DNA of 64,000 bases from Pontibacillus litoralis JSM 072002. GTDB lineage: Bacteria; Bacillota; Bacilli; Bacillales; BH030062. The notes under the pieces were generated by a model that saw nothing but the letters and a program-made list of their open reading frames with translations, was not told where the DNA came from and made no database searches. The translations under genes and the position numbers were made by a program. Location: NCBI RefSeq assembly GCF_000775615.1, contig NZ_AVPG01000007.1, positions 1 through 64,000 of the forward strand, read 5' to 3'. Of the stretch, positions 33,602-41,571 are shown one piece after another. Positions within the stretch are counted from its first letter, which is position 1, and every line of letters begins with the position of its first letter.

Positions 33602-33943
33602 ATCCATTATCAAGCTATTAAACTAAAGGAAGAACTATATAAAATGAATGATTATTGGTCTCCGAAAGTTATTGGTGAAATAAATGACTATCAATTTAAG
33701 CTCGTTAAAATTGATGGGGACTTTATGTGGCACAATCATCAAGGTGATGATAAGGTATTTATCGTGCTTGAAGGGGAGATGTTTATTGATTTTCGCGATG
33801 GGCAGGTAAAGATTTCGAAAGGTGAAATGTTTATTGTCCCGGGAGGAGTTGAACATAAACCTTTCGCCAAAAGGGAGTCCAATATTATGTTGATGGAGCC
33901 TAAACGTGAAGGTAACACTGGCGATACTATTACAAGCCAATGA
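33602..33943 (+). CDS. Cupin-domain protein with apparent non-canonical start
   Basis: This small cupin barrel of about 100-113 residues has metal-type motifs FMWHNHQGDDKVFIVLEGEM and PGGVEHKPFAK. The first ATG is at 33644, but the frame is open and homolog-like upstream (IHYQAIKLKEELYKMNDYW). A strong AAGGAGGG site (33588-33595) lies 6 nt before an in-frame ATC at 33602, and 3 nt before an ATT at 33599. No ATG, GTG or TTG occurs there. Either translation starts at ATC/ATT, or the start codon is mutated and only the shorter 99-residue form is made. The ligand is unknown. It sits between the siderophore binding protein and permease genes but has its own terminator. Confidence 0.75.
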   Translation: MHYQAIKLKEELYKMNDYWSPKVIGEINDYQFKLVKIDGDFMWHNHQGDDKVFIVLEGEMFIDFRDGQVKISKGEMFIVPGGVEHKPFAKRESNIMLMEPKREGNTGDTITSQ

Positions 33944-34435
33944 TAATTGGAAAATCTCCTATTAGAGACCTCATTCTAAATGATAATCAAGAATAAAGTT
34001 CATCTAACCACTGGCGTTTTATCAATGACACAAACCTTTCACTGCCAGGATAGGAATACCAAACAGTTCATTGGAGTAAATCTCTTATGAACTGTTTTTG
34101 CTATGTGTAATACATAGGTACTGGATCATAAAAGTCCACCGAAAAGGAATTTCTTCATCACTAGAAAGGTAGAATCTGAAGTGAATTCTACCTGAAGAAA
34201 AACGAATATCATGGGATAAGTTTGTTGAATGAAACGACGCACTATTAATTAAACGGACGTGCGAATGTAATGGTAGGGATTCGTCGTTTCCGTTTTATTA
34301 ACATTACCATCTATTGCATTTCAGGAAAAGAAAGGTGATTTGTACGCAGGATTTAGGAGTATGTGAAATAGATGATGGATATTCAACGAAGTTAATTCGT
34401 GTATGGATTCTGATATAGGAGAAAGGAATAAACAA
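33944..34435. other. Intergenic region with several hairpins
   Basis: After the cupin terminator there are two further inverted repeats: AGGTAGAAT (34167-34175) with ATTCTACCT (34185-34193), and GAAACGACG (34231-34239) with CGTCGTTTC (34282-34290) followed by CGTTTTATTA. No gene is visible. The last one may be a terminator or attenuator ahead of the permease gene. Confidence 0.45.
34071..34100 (+). terminator. Terminator of the cupin gene
   Basis: AAACAGTTCAT (34071-34081) pairs with ATGAACTGTTT (34087-34097), ending in a T-run. Confidence 0.7.
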
Positions 34436-35473
34436 ATGGTATCATCAAATGAACAATTAAGAAAGGTAAACGAAACGGCACGTCCAATTATGGCAATATG
34501 GATTGTAGTGGGTGGGTCGTTCATTCTATTATTTTCCCTTATGTTGTCGATATCGTTAGGAACTGCAGATATAGACTTAAAAACGGTTTGGAAAGCAATA
34601 CTTCAATTCAATCCCGATTTGCAGGAACATCAAATTATTTGGGAACTTCGCCTTCCACGTGTCATTGGAGCAGCTATAGTTGGTAGTTGCTTTGCCATAT
34701 CAGGGGCATTAATGCAAGGGATGACGCGCAACCCTTTGGCTGATTCTGGTTTGCTTGGCTTAAATGCAGGTGCTGTTTTTATGCTAGCGGTATGTTTTGT
34801 TGTTTTTCCTAGTATGCCATATATCTATTTAATCCTATTTTCTTTTTTAGGAGCTGCGTTAGGGGCGGGGATTGTTTACGGTATTGGATCATTATCCAAA
34901 AACGGACTAACCCCAATACGTTTAGTACTAGCTGGAGCGGCAGTCAGTGCGCTATTAAGTGCTCTAAGCGAAGGGATTGTCCTCTATTACGAAGTTGGAC
35001 AAGATATAGCTTTCTGGTATGCAGGTGGCGTTTCTGGGGTTAAATGGAGTCATTTAGAGGTAATAGTGCCATGGTTATTGATAGGATTTGTAGGGGCATT
35101 GATGCTGTCACAATCGATAACGATGTTAAGTCTAGGAGAAGAGGTCGCCGTTGGTCTTGGCGAGAAAACAGGGCGTGTAAAGCTACTAAGCGCAATTATT
35201 ATCCTTATTTTAGCGGGGGCAGCTGTATCTGTAGTAGGGGCCGTTAGTTTTGTTGGATTGATTGTCCCGCATATCACACGTCGTCTAGTGGGCTATGATT
35301 ATCGCTGGATTATCCCATCTTCTGCTGTGTTAGGAGCCATACTGGTTGTTTTAGCTGATTTAGCGGCGCGTACGATCAATCGTCCCTATGAAATACCAAT
35401 TGGCGCATTAATCGCTCTTTTAGGTGTACCTTTCTTCTTATATTTAGTGAAAAAGGGAGGAAAGGGAATATGA
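34436..35473 (+). CDS. Siderophore ABC permease, FecC/FhuB type
   Basis: This 345-residue FecCD-family permease has about nine to ten helices. It has the conserved LRLPRVIGAAIVGSCFAISG start, GLNAGAVF, and the late FVGLIVPHITRRLVGYDYRW loop that contacts the ATPase. The ATG at 34436 is chosen because AGGAGAAAGGA lies 8 nt upstream; an ATG at 34403 in the same frame has no site. It overlaps the next permease by 4 bp (ATGA). No ATPase gene lies in this locus, so it must use one encoded elsewhere. Confidence 0.9.
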   Translation: MVSSNEQLRKVNETARPIMAIWIVVGGSFILLFSLMLSISLGTADIDLKTVWKAILQFNPDLQEHQIIWELRLPRVIGAAIVGSCFAISGALMQGMTRNPLADSGLLGLNAGAVFMLAVCFVVFPSMPYIYLILFSFLGAALGAGIVYGIGSLSKNGLTPIRLVLAGAAVSALLSALSEGIVLYYEVGQDIAFWYAGGVSGVKWSHLEVIVPWLLIGFVGALMLSQSITMLSLGEEVAVGLGEKTGRVKLLSAIIILILAGAAVSVVGAVSFVGLIVPHITRRLVGYDYRWIIPSSAVLGAILVVLADLAARTINRPYEIPIGALIALLGVPFFLYLVKKGGKGI

Positions 35474-36506
35474 CAAGGGAAAAATGGAAAGAGGAAAGTC
35501 GAACAAAAAAAGAAAAACAAGTGAGATTGGTTGCTTTAACGCTTATTCTATTCATTAGTATATCTTTTTTCATTAGTTTAAATACTGGTCATATCCGCCT
35601 GACTCCTAAAGAAGTTATCATGACATTATTTGGTCAAGGTACAGACAAGCAAGCATTAATTTTATTTAATTTTCGTTTGCCCCGTATGGTCATTGCGTTA
35701 TTAGTTGGAATGGGATTGGCGGTATCGGGAACGGTACTTCAAGGAATCGTTCGCAACCCTCTAGCTGATCCTGGTATTATTGGTATTAATGCAGGAGCTG
35801 GATTAGCTGTTATGTTATTCATTTCGTTCTTTTCGACAACGACAGCTGCTTCTGTGTTTATGATGCCAATTCTAGCTTTTGTGGGTGCTGGAGGTGCAGC
35901 GATTGCTATTTACTTACTCGCCTATAAACGAAAGGAAGGTATATCACCGATTCGCCTCATTTTAACAGGAGTGGGAATTGCAGCGGGCATGAATGCACTT
36001 ATGATCGTCTTGACGCTAAAGCTTGATCCTGATAAATATCAATTTTTAGCAACTTGGTTGGCCGGAAGTATTTGGGGGTCTAATTGGGAATTTGTACTTG
36101 CTATATTACCATGGTTCATTATTTTAATCCCATTTGTCTATTCGAAATTTATATCCTTAACATTTTAAATCTGGGAGATGAAACTGCAATTGGTCTCGGA
36201 GCTGATTTGGAGAAAGAAAGACGGTTGTTGTTAGCAGCAGCTGTTGGAATAGCTGCTGCCAGCGTCTCTATAAGTGGTGGTATTGGATTTGTCGGTTTGA
36301 TTGCTCCTCACTTAACTAGACGCTTGGTAGGTAATAAGCATGAATATGTAATTCCAATTTCGGCTATAGTAGGTGCACTATTGTTACTTGTTGCTGATAC
36401 GATCGGTCGGGGGATTATGCAGCCCTCTGAAATTCCTGCTGGTATCGTAGTAGCCGTGATTGGCTCACCATACTTCTTATATTTACTAGCCAAGCTAAAG
36501 GATTAG
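35470..36506 (+). pseudogene. Siderophore ABC permease, FecD/FhuG type, frameshifted
   Basis: The first frame (35470-36168) encodes the N-terminal two thirds of a FecCD permease, with FRLPRMVIALLVGMGLAVSG and GINAGAGLAVML, then ends VYSKFISLTF. The rest continues in a second frame to 36506 with ILNLGDETAIGLGADLEKER, FVGLIAPHLTRRLVGNKHEY and the normal C-terminus. The switch lies at about 36140-36165 in an A/T-rich stretch. A single-base indel restores a full-length protein of about 345 residues. It is either a real mutation that disables the importer or an assembly error. Confidence 0.85.
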
Positions 36507-36857
36507 TTTCATTGATTAATGACAACAATTATTTTTAAATAAAGGATTAGCGTTTCCGAGTTATCACTAAATCTTGAAGGAGAAAAAAAGATTTACTCGC
36601 ATTTCTATAACTCAAGTGAATGAGGGACAAACGAACATCGCAAGCCATCTTTTCCGTACTCTCAACCGTTTAGTGCTCTCTTTTTAAACGCAGGTTTGTT
36701 TCAATGTCAAGAGGGTTTGGGGGCAGTAAGGTTGTCAATGCCTTTCCACTATCGCTACAAGACATTGACAACCACCACGTTTTTATTACCTTACACAACA
36801 TCATATTGGTCGCACATGAATAACGAACAAAAAAAGAGTAACTCATTAAAATCAGAG
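36507..36857. other. Intergenic region after the permease genes
   Basis: No convincing gene is present. An inverted repeat GGTTGTCAATG (36730-36740) with CATTGACAACC (36763-36773), followed by ACCACGTTTTTATT, may terminate the iron operon about 230 bp after its last stop. Confidence 0.45.
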
Positions 36858-36868
36858 CTACTCTTTTT
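36831..36868 (-). terminator. Terminator of the small membrane peptide gene
   Basis: AAAAAGAGTA (36831-36840) pairs with TACTCTTTTT (36859-36868). The minus-strand tail is T-rich. The right arm overlaps the stop codon of the 40-residue gene. Confidence 0.7.
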
Positions 36869-36980
36869 GATCAATAACACTTTGATTATTTTTTTTAAAT
36901 ATCCTTTTAAGCAAGAAGACTAATCCCGTTATGGCCATAACAGTAATAATAAGACCCGGAACTCCAAAACTACTTAACAT
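36858..36980 (-). CDS. 40-residue single-helix membrane peptide
   Basis: The peptide starts MLSSFGVPGLIITVMAITGL and continues with VFLLKRIFKKNN and a short polar tail. The start resembles the first helix of TatA-like proteins (FGxPGLI), but the amphipathic helix and acidic tail of TatA are missing. AAAGGGGA precedes the ATG and a terminator follows the stop. It lies 20 bp behind the next gene on the same strand. Function unknown. Confidence 0.6.
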   Translation of the reverse strand: MLSSFGVPGLIITVMAITGLVFLLKRIFKKNNQSVIDQKE

Positions 36981-37000
36981 AATAGTTCCCCTTTACTTTT

Positions 37001-37444
37001 TTATTTTGGATTAACAGTAAAAGTACCACCAGAATGCTTAACAGTAGCAGTGGCCCATGTTGGGGCATAAGCAACAACTTCAGTGTATTTCTTAGTTCCA
37101 TTCAATGTACTATTTTTTCCAGAAGTTGATAAAGCTACAGAATACACTTTGCCTATTCCTCCACTTCCTACTAACCCATAAGCATTAAGATGAACTCTTG
37201 TTTTTACAGATGATACTTTGCTAGCACCTTTTGTTGTACTAGTTTTTAAGTTAGAAGCTCCAAAACTTTGATTGATAACATTTTGAATATCATCATTAAT
37301 TGTACCACTTACTTTCACTGTAACACCATTTTTAGTCCTAGATACAAATATTTTTTTCGATTTAAAAAGAGTCACTTTTCCAGAATCAACTGGTTTCGCA
37401 CACATTTTAATAAAAGCTTGATCGCTTTTTCTATGTCTTATCAA
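37001..37444 (-). CDS. Ser/Thr/Lys-rich hypothetical protein, probably lacking its 5' end
   Basis: A frame of about 147 codons opens at a TTG with no ribosome binding site. The body is rich in Lys, Thr, Ser, Val and Gly (for example KVTLFKSKKIFVSRTKNGVT and AYAPTWATATVKHSGGTFTV), as in extracellular beta-rich proteins. No signal peptide is present in frame, which suggests that the 5' end is missing or shifted; an internal ATG at 37405 is another possible start. I do not recognise the family. The small membrane peptide gene follows 20 bp later. Confidence 0.5.
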   Translation of the reverse strand: MIRHRKSDQAFIKMCAKPVDSGKVTLFKSKKIFVSRTKNGVTVKVSGTINDDIQNVINQSFGASNLKTSTTKGASKVSSVKTRVHLNAYGLVGSGGIGKVYSVALSTSGKNSTLNGTKKYTEVVAYAPTWATATVKHSGGTFTVNPK

Positions 37445-37460
37445 AAAAGAATCAATCTTA

Positions 37461-37469
37461 TGCTATAAT
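37461..37469 (+). promoter_or_regulatory. Extended -10 promoter element of ppx
   Basis: TGCTATAAT is an extended -10 with a perfect TATAAT, about 60 bp before the TTG start of ppx. No good -35 is visible, as often with this promoter type. Confidence 0.5.
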
Positions 37470-37527
37470 GTAGCCAATTCAACATGAGTTTATGTTCCCA
37501 ATACGAACCGAAAAAGGTGTGTTCACT

Positions 37528-39087
37528 TTGAATGAAGAAAATTATGCCATCATCGATATAGGATCGAATACAGTTCGACTTGTCATCTATGTGAGAGAAA
37601 AGAGCGGGCGTTTTAAAGAAATAGAAAACGTGAAAGCAGTTGCGCGTCTTCGAAATTATTTAGACGATGATCAGTACCTCTCAGAAGAAGGTATCCATAA
37701 GCTAATTAATATAGTACGTAGCTTTAAAGAAGTAACCAATACGTATGAACTAAATCAAATATTATGTGTCGCAACGGCAACGATTCGACAAGCGAAGAAC
37801 CAAGCGGAAATAGCAAATCGTTTAGAAGCGGAAACGGGCTATAAGACACAAATCCTATCAGAGGATGAAGAAGCGTATTATGGCTATTTAGCAGTGGTTA
37901 ACTCTACTGATATTCAGAATGGGATAACCGTCGATATTGGTGGTGGAAGTACAGAGGTCACCTATTTTGAGAATCGAGAATTGAAATATTCCCACAGCTT
38001 CCCATTTGGAGCGCTAAACTTAAAGCAAATGTTTGTAAAGAAAGATGTTCCAACAGATAAGGAAATGCACCAAATGAAAGGGTACCTTCGTGAACAATTC
38101 TCTACTTTATCATGGTTGAAAGGGCACCGCGTTCCTTTAATTGGTATTGGTGGGAGTGCTCGTAACATGATACAAGTTGACCAAGCCTTAAAAAGCTATC
38201 CGTTAGCAGGGTTACATCAATATCGTATTTATGAGAATGATATCGCGTTTATCAAGAATTATTTAATGACACTATCGTTTAAAAAGTTACAAAAAGTAGA
38301 AGGTTTAACGAAAGATCGAGCAGACATCATTTTACCGGCGATAGAAGTCTTTCAATCTCTATATGAACATATGGACGCTACTTCATTCATTTTAAGCCGA
38401 AAAGGATTACGTGACGGTGTATTTTATGAACAAATTACGAGTAATTTTGGCATTGCAATGTTTCCTAATGTGCGAGAAGAGAGTTTTAATGAGTTAGCGG
38501 TTGATTTTAACATTGATTATAAACATGTTCATCAAGTAACGACTATTGCGACACAAATATTTAATGAATTGCGCCATCATGGGGTTGGCTACGTGATGAA
38601 ATCCGATTATGAATTATTAAAACGAGGAGCATTTGTGTTTAATTTAGGGGAATATATTGATTCTGAATCATCCTCTCAACATACGTTTTATCTATTAGCG
38701 AATCGAACAATTGATGGATTATTGCATCCAGAACGGTTAAAAGTGGCTCTTGTAGCTTCTTATAAAAGCAAGCAAACGTTTAAACAATACGTCGACCCAT
38801 TTAAGCATTGGTTTGTGAAAGAAGAGAAGAAAAAACTTTGCGTGATTGGGGCGTTATTAAAACTAGCGTATTGCTTTGATTCAACTCGTCGTAACATTGT
38901 AAAGGATATTCATGTTTGTATGCGGGATGATGAATTGATTATAGATGCATTCTGTGATCAAGAATGGATGCCAGAGGAATATCAAGTAGAGAAGCAAAAG
39001 AAACACTTAGAAAAAGCTCTGCACATGGCGGTTACTGTTCGTTTTCATTACAGTAATGATAGTGGCGCAACGTCTCTTAAACAATAG
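37528..39087 (+). CDS. ppx: Exopolyphosphatase, Ppx/GppA family
   Basis: This enzyme of about 519 residues cleaves phosphate from polyphosphate ends. Sugar-kinase-like phosphate loops are seen: YAIIDIGSNTVRLVIYV at the start and GITVDIGGGSTEVTYF near residue 133. A C-terminal HD-like region (about residue 310 onward) is present. I favour the TTG at 37528, which has AAAGGTGTG upstream and gives the usual N-terminus; the ATG at 37492 lacks a site. It lies 115 bp ahead of ppk, the opposing enzyme. Confidence 0.9.
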   Translation: MNEENYAIIDIGSNTVRLVIYVREKSGRFKEIENVKAVARLRNYLDDDQYLSEEGIHKLINIVRSFKEVTNTYELNQILCVATATIRQAKNQAEIANRLEAETGYKTQILSEDEEAYYGYLAVVNSTDIQNGITVDIGGGSTEVTYFENRELKYSHSFPFGALNLKQMFVKKDVPTDKEMHQMKGYLREQFSTLSWLKGHRVPLIGIGGSARNMIQVDQALKSYPLAGLHQYRIYENDIAFIKNYLMTLSFKKLQKVEGLTKDRADIILPAIEVFQSLYEHMDATSFILSRKGLRDGVFYEQITSNFGIAMFPNVREESFNELAVDFNIDYKHVHQVTTIATQIFNELRHHGVGYVMKSDYELLKRGAFVFNLGEYIDSESSSQHTFYLLANRTIDGLLHPERLKVALVASYKSKQTFKQYVDPFKHWFVKEEKKKLCVIGALLKLAYCFDSTRRNIVKDIHVCMRDDELIIDAFCDQEWMPEEYQVEKQKKHLEKALHMAVTVRFHYSNDSGATSLKQ

Positions 39088-39202
39088 CTACTTCTTAATA
39101 ATATTGATTTGAAATTTACATTTTTTTAATATTTATGTTGTAGTATAATATTGAATTAGTATGTCCTAATGAATATGTTGTAAAGAGGTAAGGAGGAACC
39201 AT

Positions 39203-41305
39203 ATGAGCCAGGCAAAAGATTTAGCAAGTCCTCAATATTATAATAATCGTGAGCTTAGTTGGCTCGCATTTAACGAGCGTGTATTGCAAGAAGCCTTAGA
39301 TAAGCGCAACCCTTTGTTAGAACGCTGTAAATTCTTGGCGATTTTCAGCTCGAATTTGGATGAATTTTTTATGGTTCGTGTGGCAGGGTTGAAAGATCAA
39401 GTGGAGGCTGGATTCAATAAACCTGAAAATAAAGCGGGTTTAACCCCAAAAGAACAATTGTCTGCTATCGCAGAAAAAAATCATAAGCTAGTGGACATGC
39501 AAACATCTACATATAAACATGTTCTTCTCCCGATGTTAGAAGAGGAGAGTATTCAATTTGTTACTATCAAGGATTTAGATGAAGAAAAGCAAACTGAAAT
39601 GGAAGCATACTTTGATAATCAAATATTCCCTGTATTAACTCCGATGGCGGTTGACGCTTATCGACCGTTCCCGATGCTATCTAACAAAAGTATTAATCTA
39701 GCGGTGTTGTTAGAAGATGAACGTGATAAGGATGACACAGAAATAAAAACGGCAATCGTTCAAGTGCCGGCTGTTTTAGGTAGATTTATTGAAGTTAAGG
39801 ATGAAGATTCCTATACGAAACGTTTCATCATGCTTGAAGATCTTATTAGTTATTATATTTATAAATTATTTAGAGGGTATAAAGTGAAATCTGTTACGGA
39901 ATTTCGTATTACTCGTAATGCAGACATGACCATTCATGAAGAAGGCGCACGTGACTTGTTGAAAGAGATTGAAAAGGAGCTGAAGAAGCGTAAATGGGGA
40001 GCGGCTGTTCGTTTAGAAATTAAACATGGCCAATACGACCCAAATATGTTGAATTTCCTATTATCTGCTCTTGAGATTCACCGTAAAGATGTTTATGAAA
40101 TTGATGCTCCATTAGATATGACGTTTTTATTTGGATTCCATAAAGCATTAGAGCCACACCGAGAGCATTTAGTCTATGAAGCATTGATTCCGCAGCCTGC
40201 AAGAGATATTGGTTCCTCAGAAGATTTATTTGATTTGGCTACGGAACGTGATTTATTTTTACATCATCCGTATGAATCATTCCAACCGGTAGTAGATTTT
40301 GTATCGGATGCAGCCGATGACCCTGATGTGCTCGCAATTAAACAGACTTTGTACCGTGTAAGTGGGGACTCGCCTGTTATTGAAGGATTAAAGAGAGCAG
40401 CGGAAAAAGGAAAGCAAGTAACGGTGCTCGTTGAGTTAAAAGCTCGCTTTGATGAGGAAAATAACGTACAATGGGCGAAAGAGCTGGAGAAAGCAGGCTG
40501 CCATGTGATTTATGGTATGACCTATTTAAAAACGCATAGCAAGATAACCCTTGTAGTCCGTCGAAAAAAGCATCAAATTGAGCGATTTGTTCATCTAGGA
40601 ACAGGTAATTATAACGATCAGACAGCGAAGATATATACGGATATGGGGATCATTACATCTGAGCGTGAATTTGGCATTGATGCGACGAACTTTTTTAATT
40701 ACTTGAGTGGTTATACAGAAAGACCTTCTTATCATCATATTTCTATGGCACCATTCGATATTAAGAAAGACTTTATCCAGTATATCGATTTAGAAATTGA
40801 GAGTCATCGCACTCATGGCAACGGAAAAATTATTTTTAAAATGAATTCTTTAACGGATAAAGAATTGATTATGAAAATGTACGAAGCTTCCTGTGCTGGA
40901 GTACAAATTGATTTAATTGTACGTGGAATTTGCTGTTTACGACCAGGTGTGGAAGGCATTAGTGAGAACATTCGAGTGTTGAGCATTGTCGGACGATTTC
41001 TTGAGCATAGTCGCATTTATTATTTCCACAACAATGGAGATGGAAAAATGTTTCTTTCTTCGGCGGATATGATGACAAGAAATATGGAAAAGCGTGTAGA
41101 ATTACTTTTTCCAATCAAAGATGTTACGATTAAAGAAAGATTGATAGATATACTTCAAATTATGCTCCATGACAATATGAAAGCAAGGGTTCAAGACGAA
41201 TTTGGTGTTTATCATTACGTTAAGAAAGCCGGAAATGATAAGGAGATAGACAGTCAAATGGAGTTGTTTGGAAGAGCTTATACAGTGAAAGAAGATGAAG
41301 AATAA
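39203..41305 (+). CDS. ppk: Polyphosphate kinase 1
   Basis: This 700-residue enzyme makes polyphosphate reversibly from ATP. The N-terminal helical domain starts YYNNRELSWLAFNERVLQEA. The phosphohistidine of the PLD-like catalytic domain is expected in YLKTHSKITLVV (near residue 445), and the second conserved His is in FVHLGTGNYND (near 464). The length matches the family. An AAGGAGG site precedes the ATG. Pairing with ppx suggests joint control of the polyphosphate pool. Confidence 0.95.
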   Translation: MSQAKDLASPQYYNNRELSWLAFNERVLQEALDKRNPLLERCKFLAIFSSNLDEFFMVRVAGLKDQVEAGFNKPENKAGLTPKEQLSAIAEKNHKLVDMQTSTYKHVLLPMLEEESIQFVTIKDLDEEKQTEMEAYFDNQIFPVLTPMAVDAYRPFPMLSNKSINLAVLLEDERDKDDTEIKTAIVQVPAVLGRFIEVKDEDSYTKRFIMLEDLISYYIYKLFRGYKVKSVTEFRITRNADMTIHEEGARDLLKEIEKELKKRKWGAAVRLEIKHGQYDPNMLNFLLSALEIHRKDVYEIDAPLDMTFLFGFHKALEPHREHLVYEALIPQPARDIGSSEDLFDLATERDLFLHHPYESFQPVVDFVSDAADDPDVLAIKQTLYRVSGDSPVIEGLKRAAEKGKQVTVLVELKARFDEENNVQWAKELEKAGCHVIYGMTYLKTHSKITLVVRRKKHQIERFVHLGTGNYNDQTAKIYTDMGIITSEREFGIDATNFFNYLSGYTERPSYHHISMAPFDIKKDFIQYIDLEIESHRTHGNGKIIFKMNSLTDKELIMKMYEASCAGVQIDLIVRGICCLRPGVEGISENIRVLSIVGRFLEHSRIYYFHNNGDGKMFLSSADMMTRNMEKRVELLFPIKDVTIKERLIDILQIMLHDNMKARVQDEFGVYHYVKKAGNDKEIDSQMELFGRAYTVKEDEE

Positions 41306-41317
41306 ATAATGCTTGGG

Positions 41318-41359
41318 AAAAGTACAAATTACAGCTTAGTCTGTATTTTGTGCTTTTTT
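41318..41359 (+). terminator. Terminator of ppk
   Basis: AAAAGTACAAATTACAG pairs with CTGTATTTTGTGCTTTT with one mismatch; a T-run closes it. Confidence 0.7.
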
Positions 41360-41571
41360 CTAGGTAGTCTATACAAAAATGTTACTAAATTCAAAAACGT
41401 TGGAATTGTTAGATAATTTAGTATTTCTATTGTAGATCATTTAAAAATGCGTACTTTTTTAAAAATCTATGGTAAAGTAGTTGAAGTGAGAAAAGGAAAA
41501 AAATTATAATAGTAAATAGGTTTGCAAACGGTTACTTAAAGAAAGCGAACTTCTATTGGAGGTAGTAAATC

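Noticed and set aside
33976-33995. TGATAATCA resembling half of a Fur box after the cupin gene
   Set aside because: Only a half-site; the second half is poor and no promoter or gene start follows nearby.
36696-36923. Plus-strand frame after the FecD gene
   Set aside because: It runs through two inverted repeats and the antisense of a better-supported small gene.
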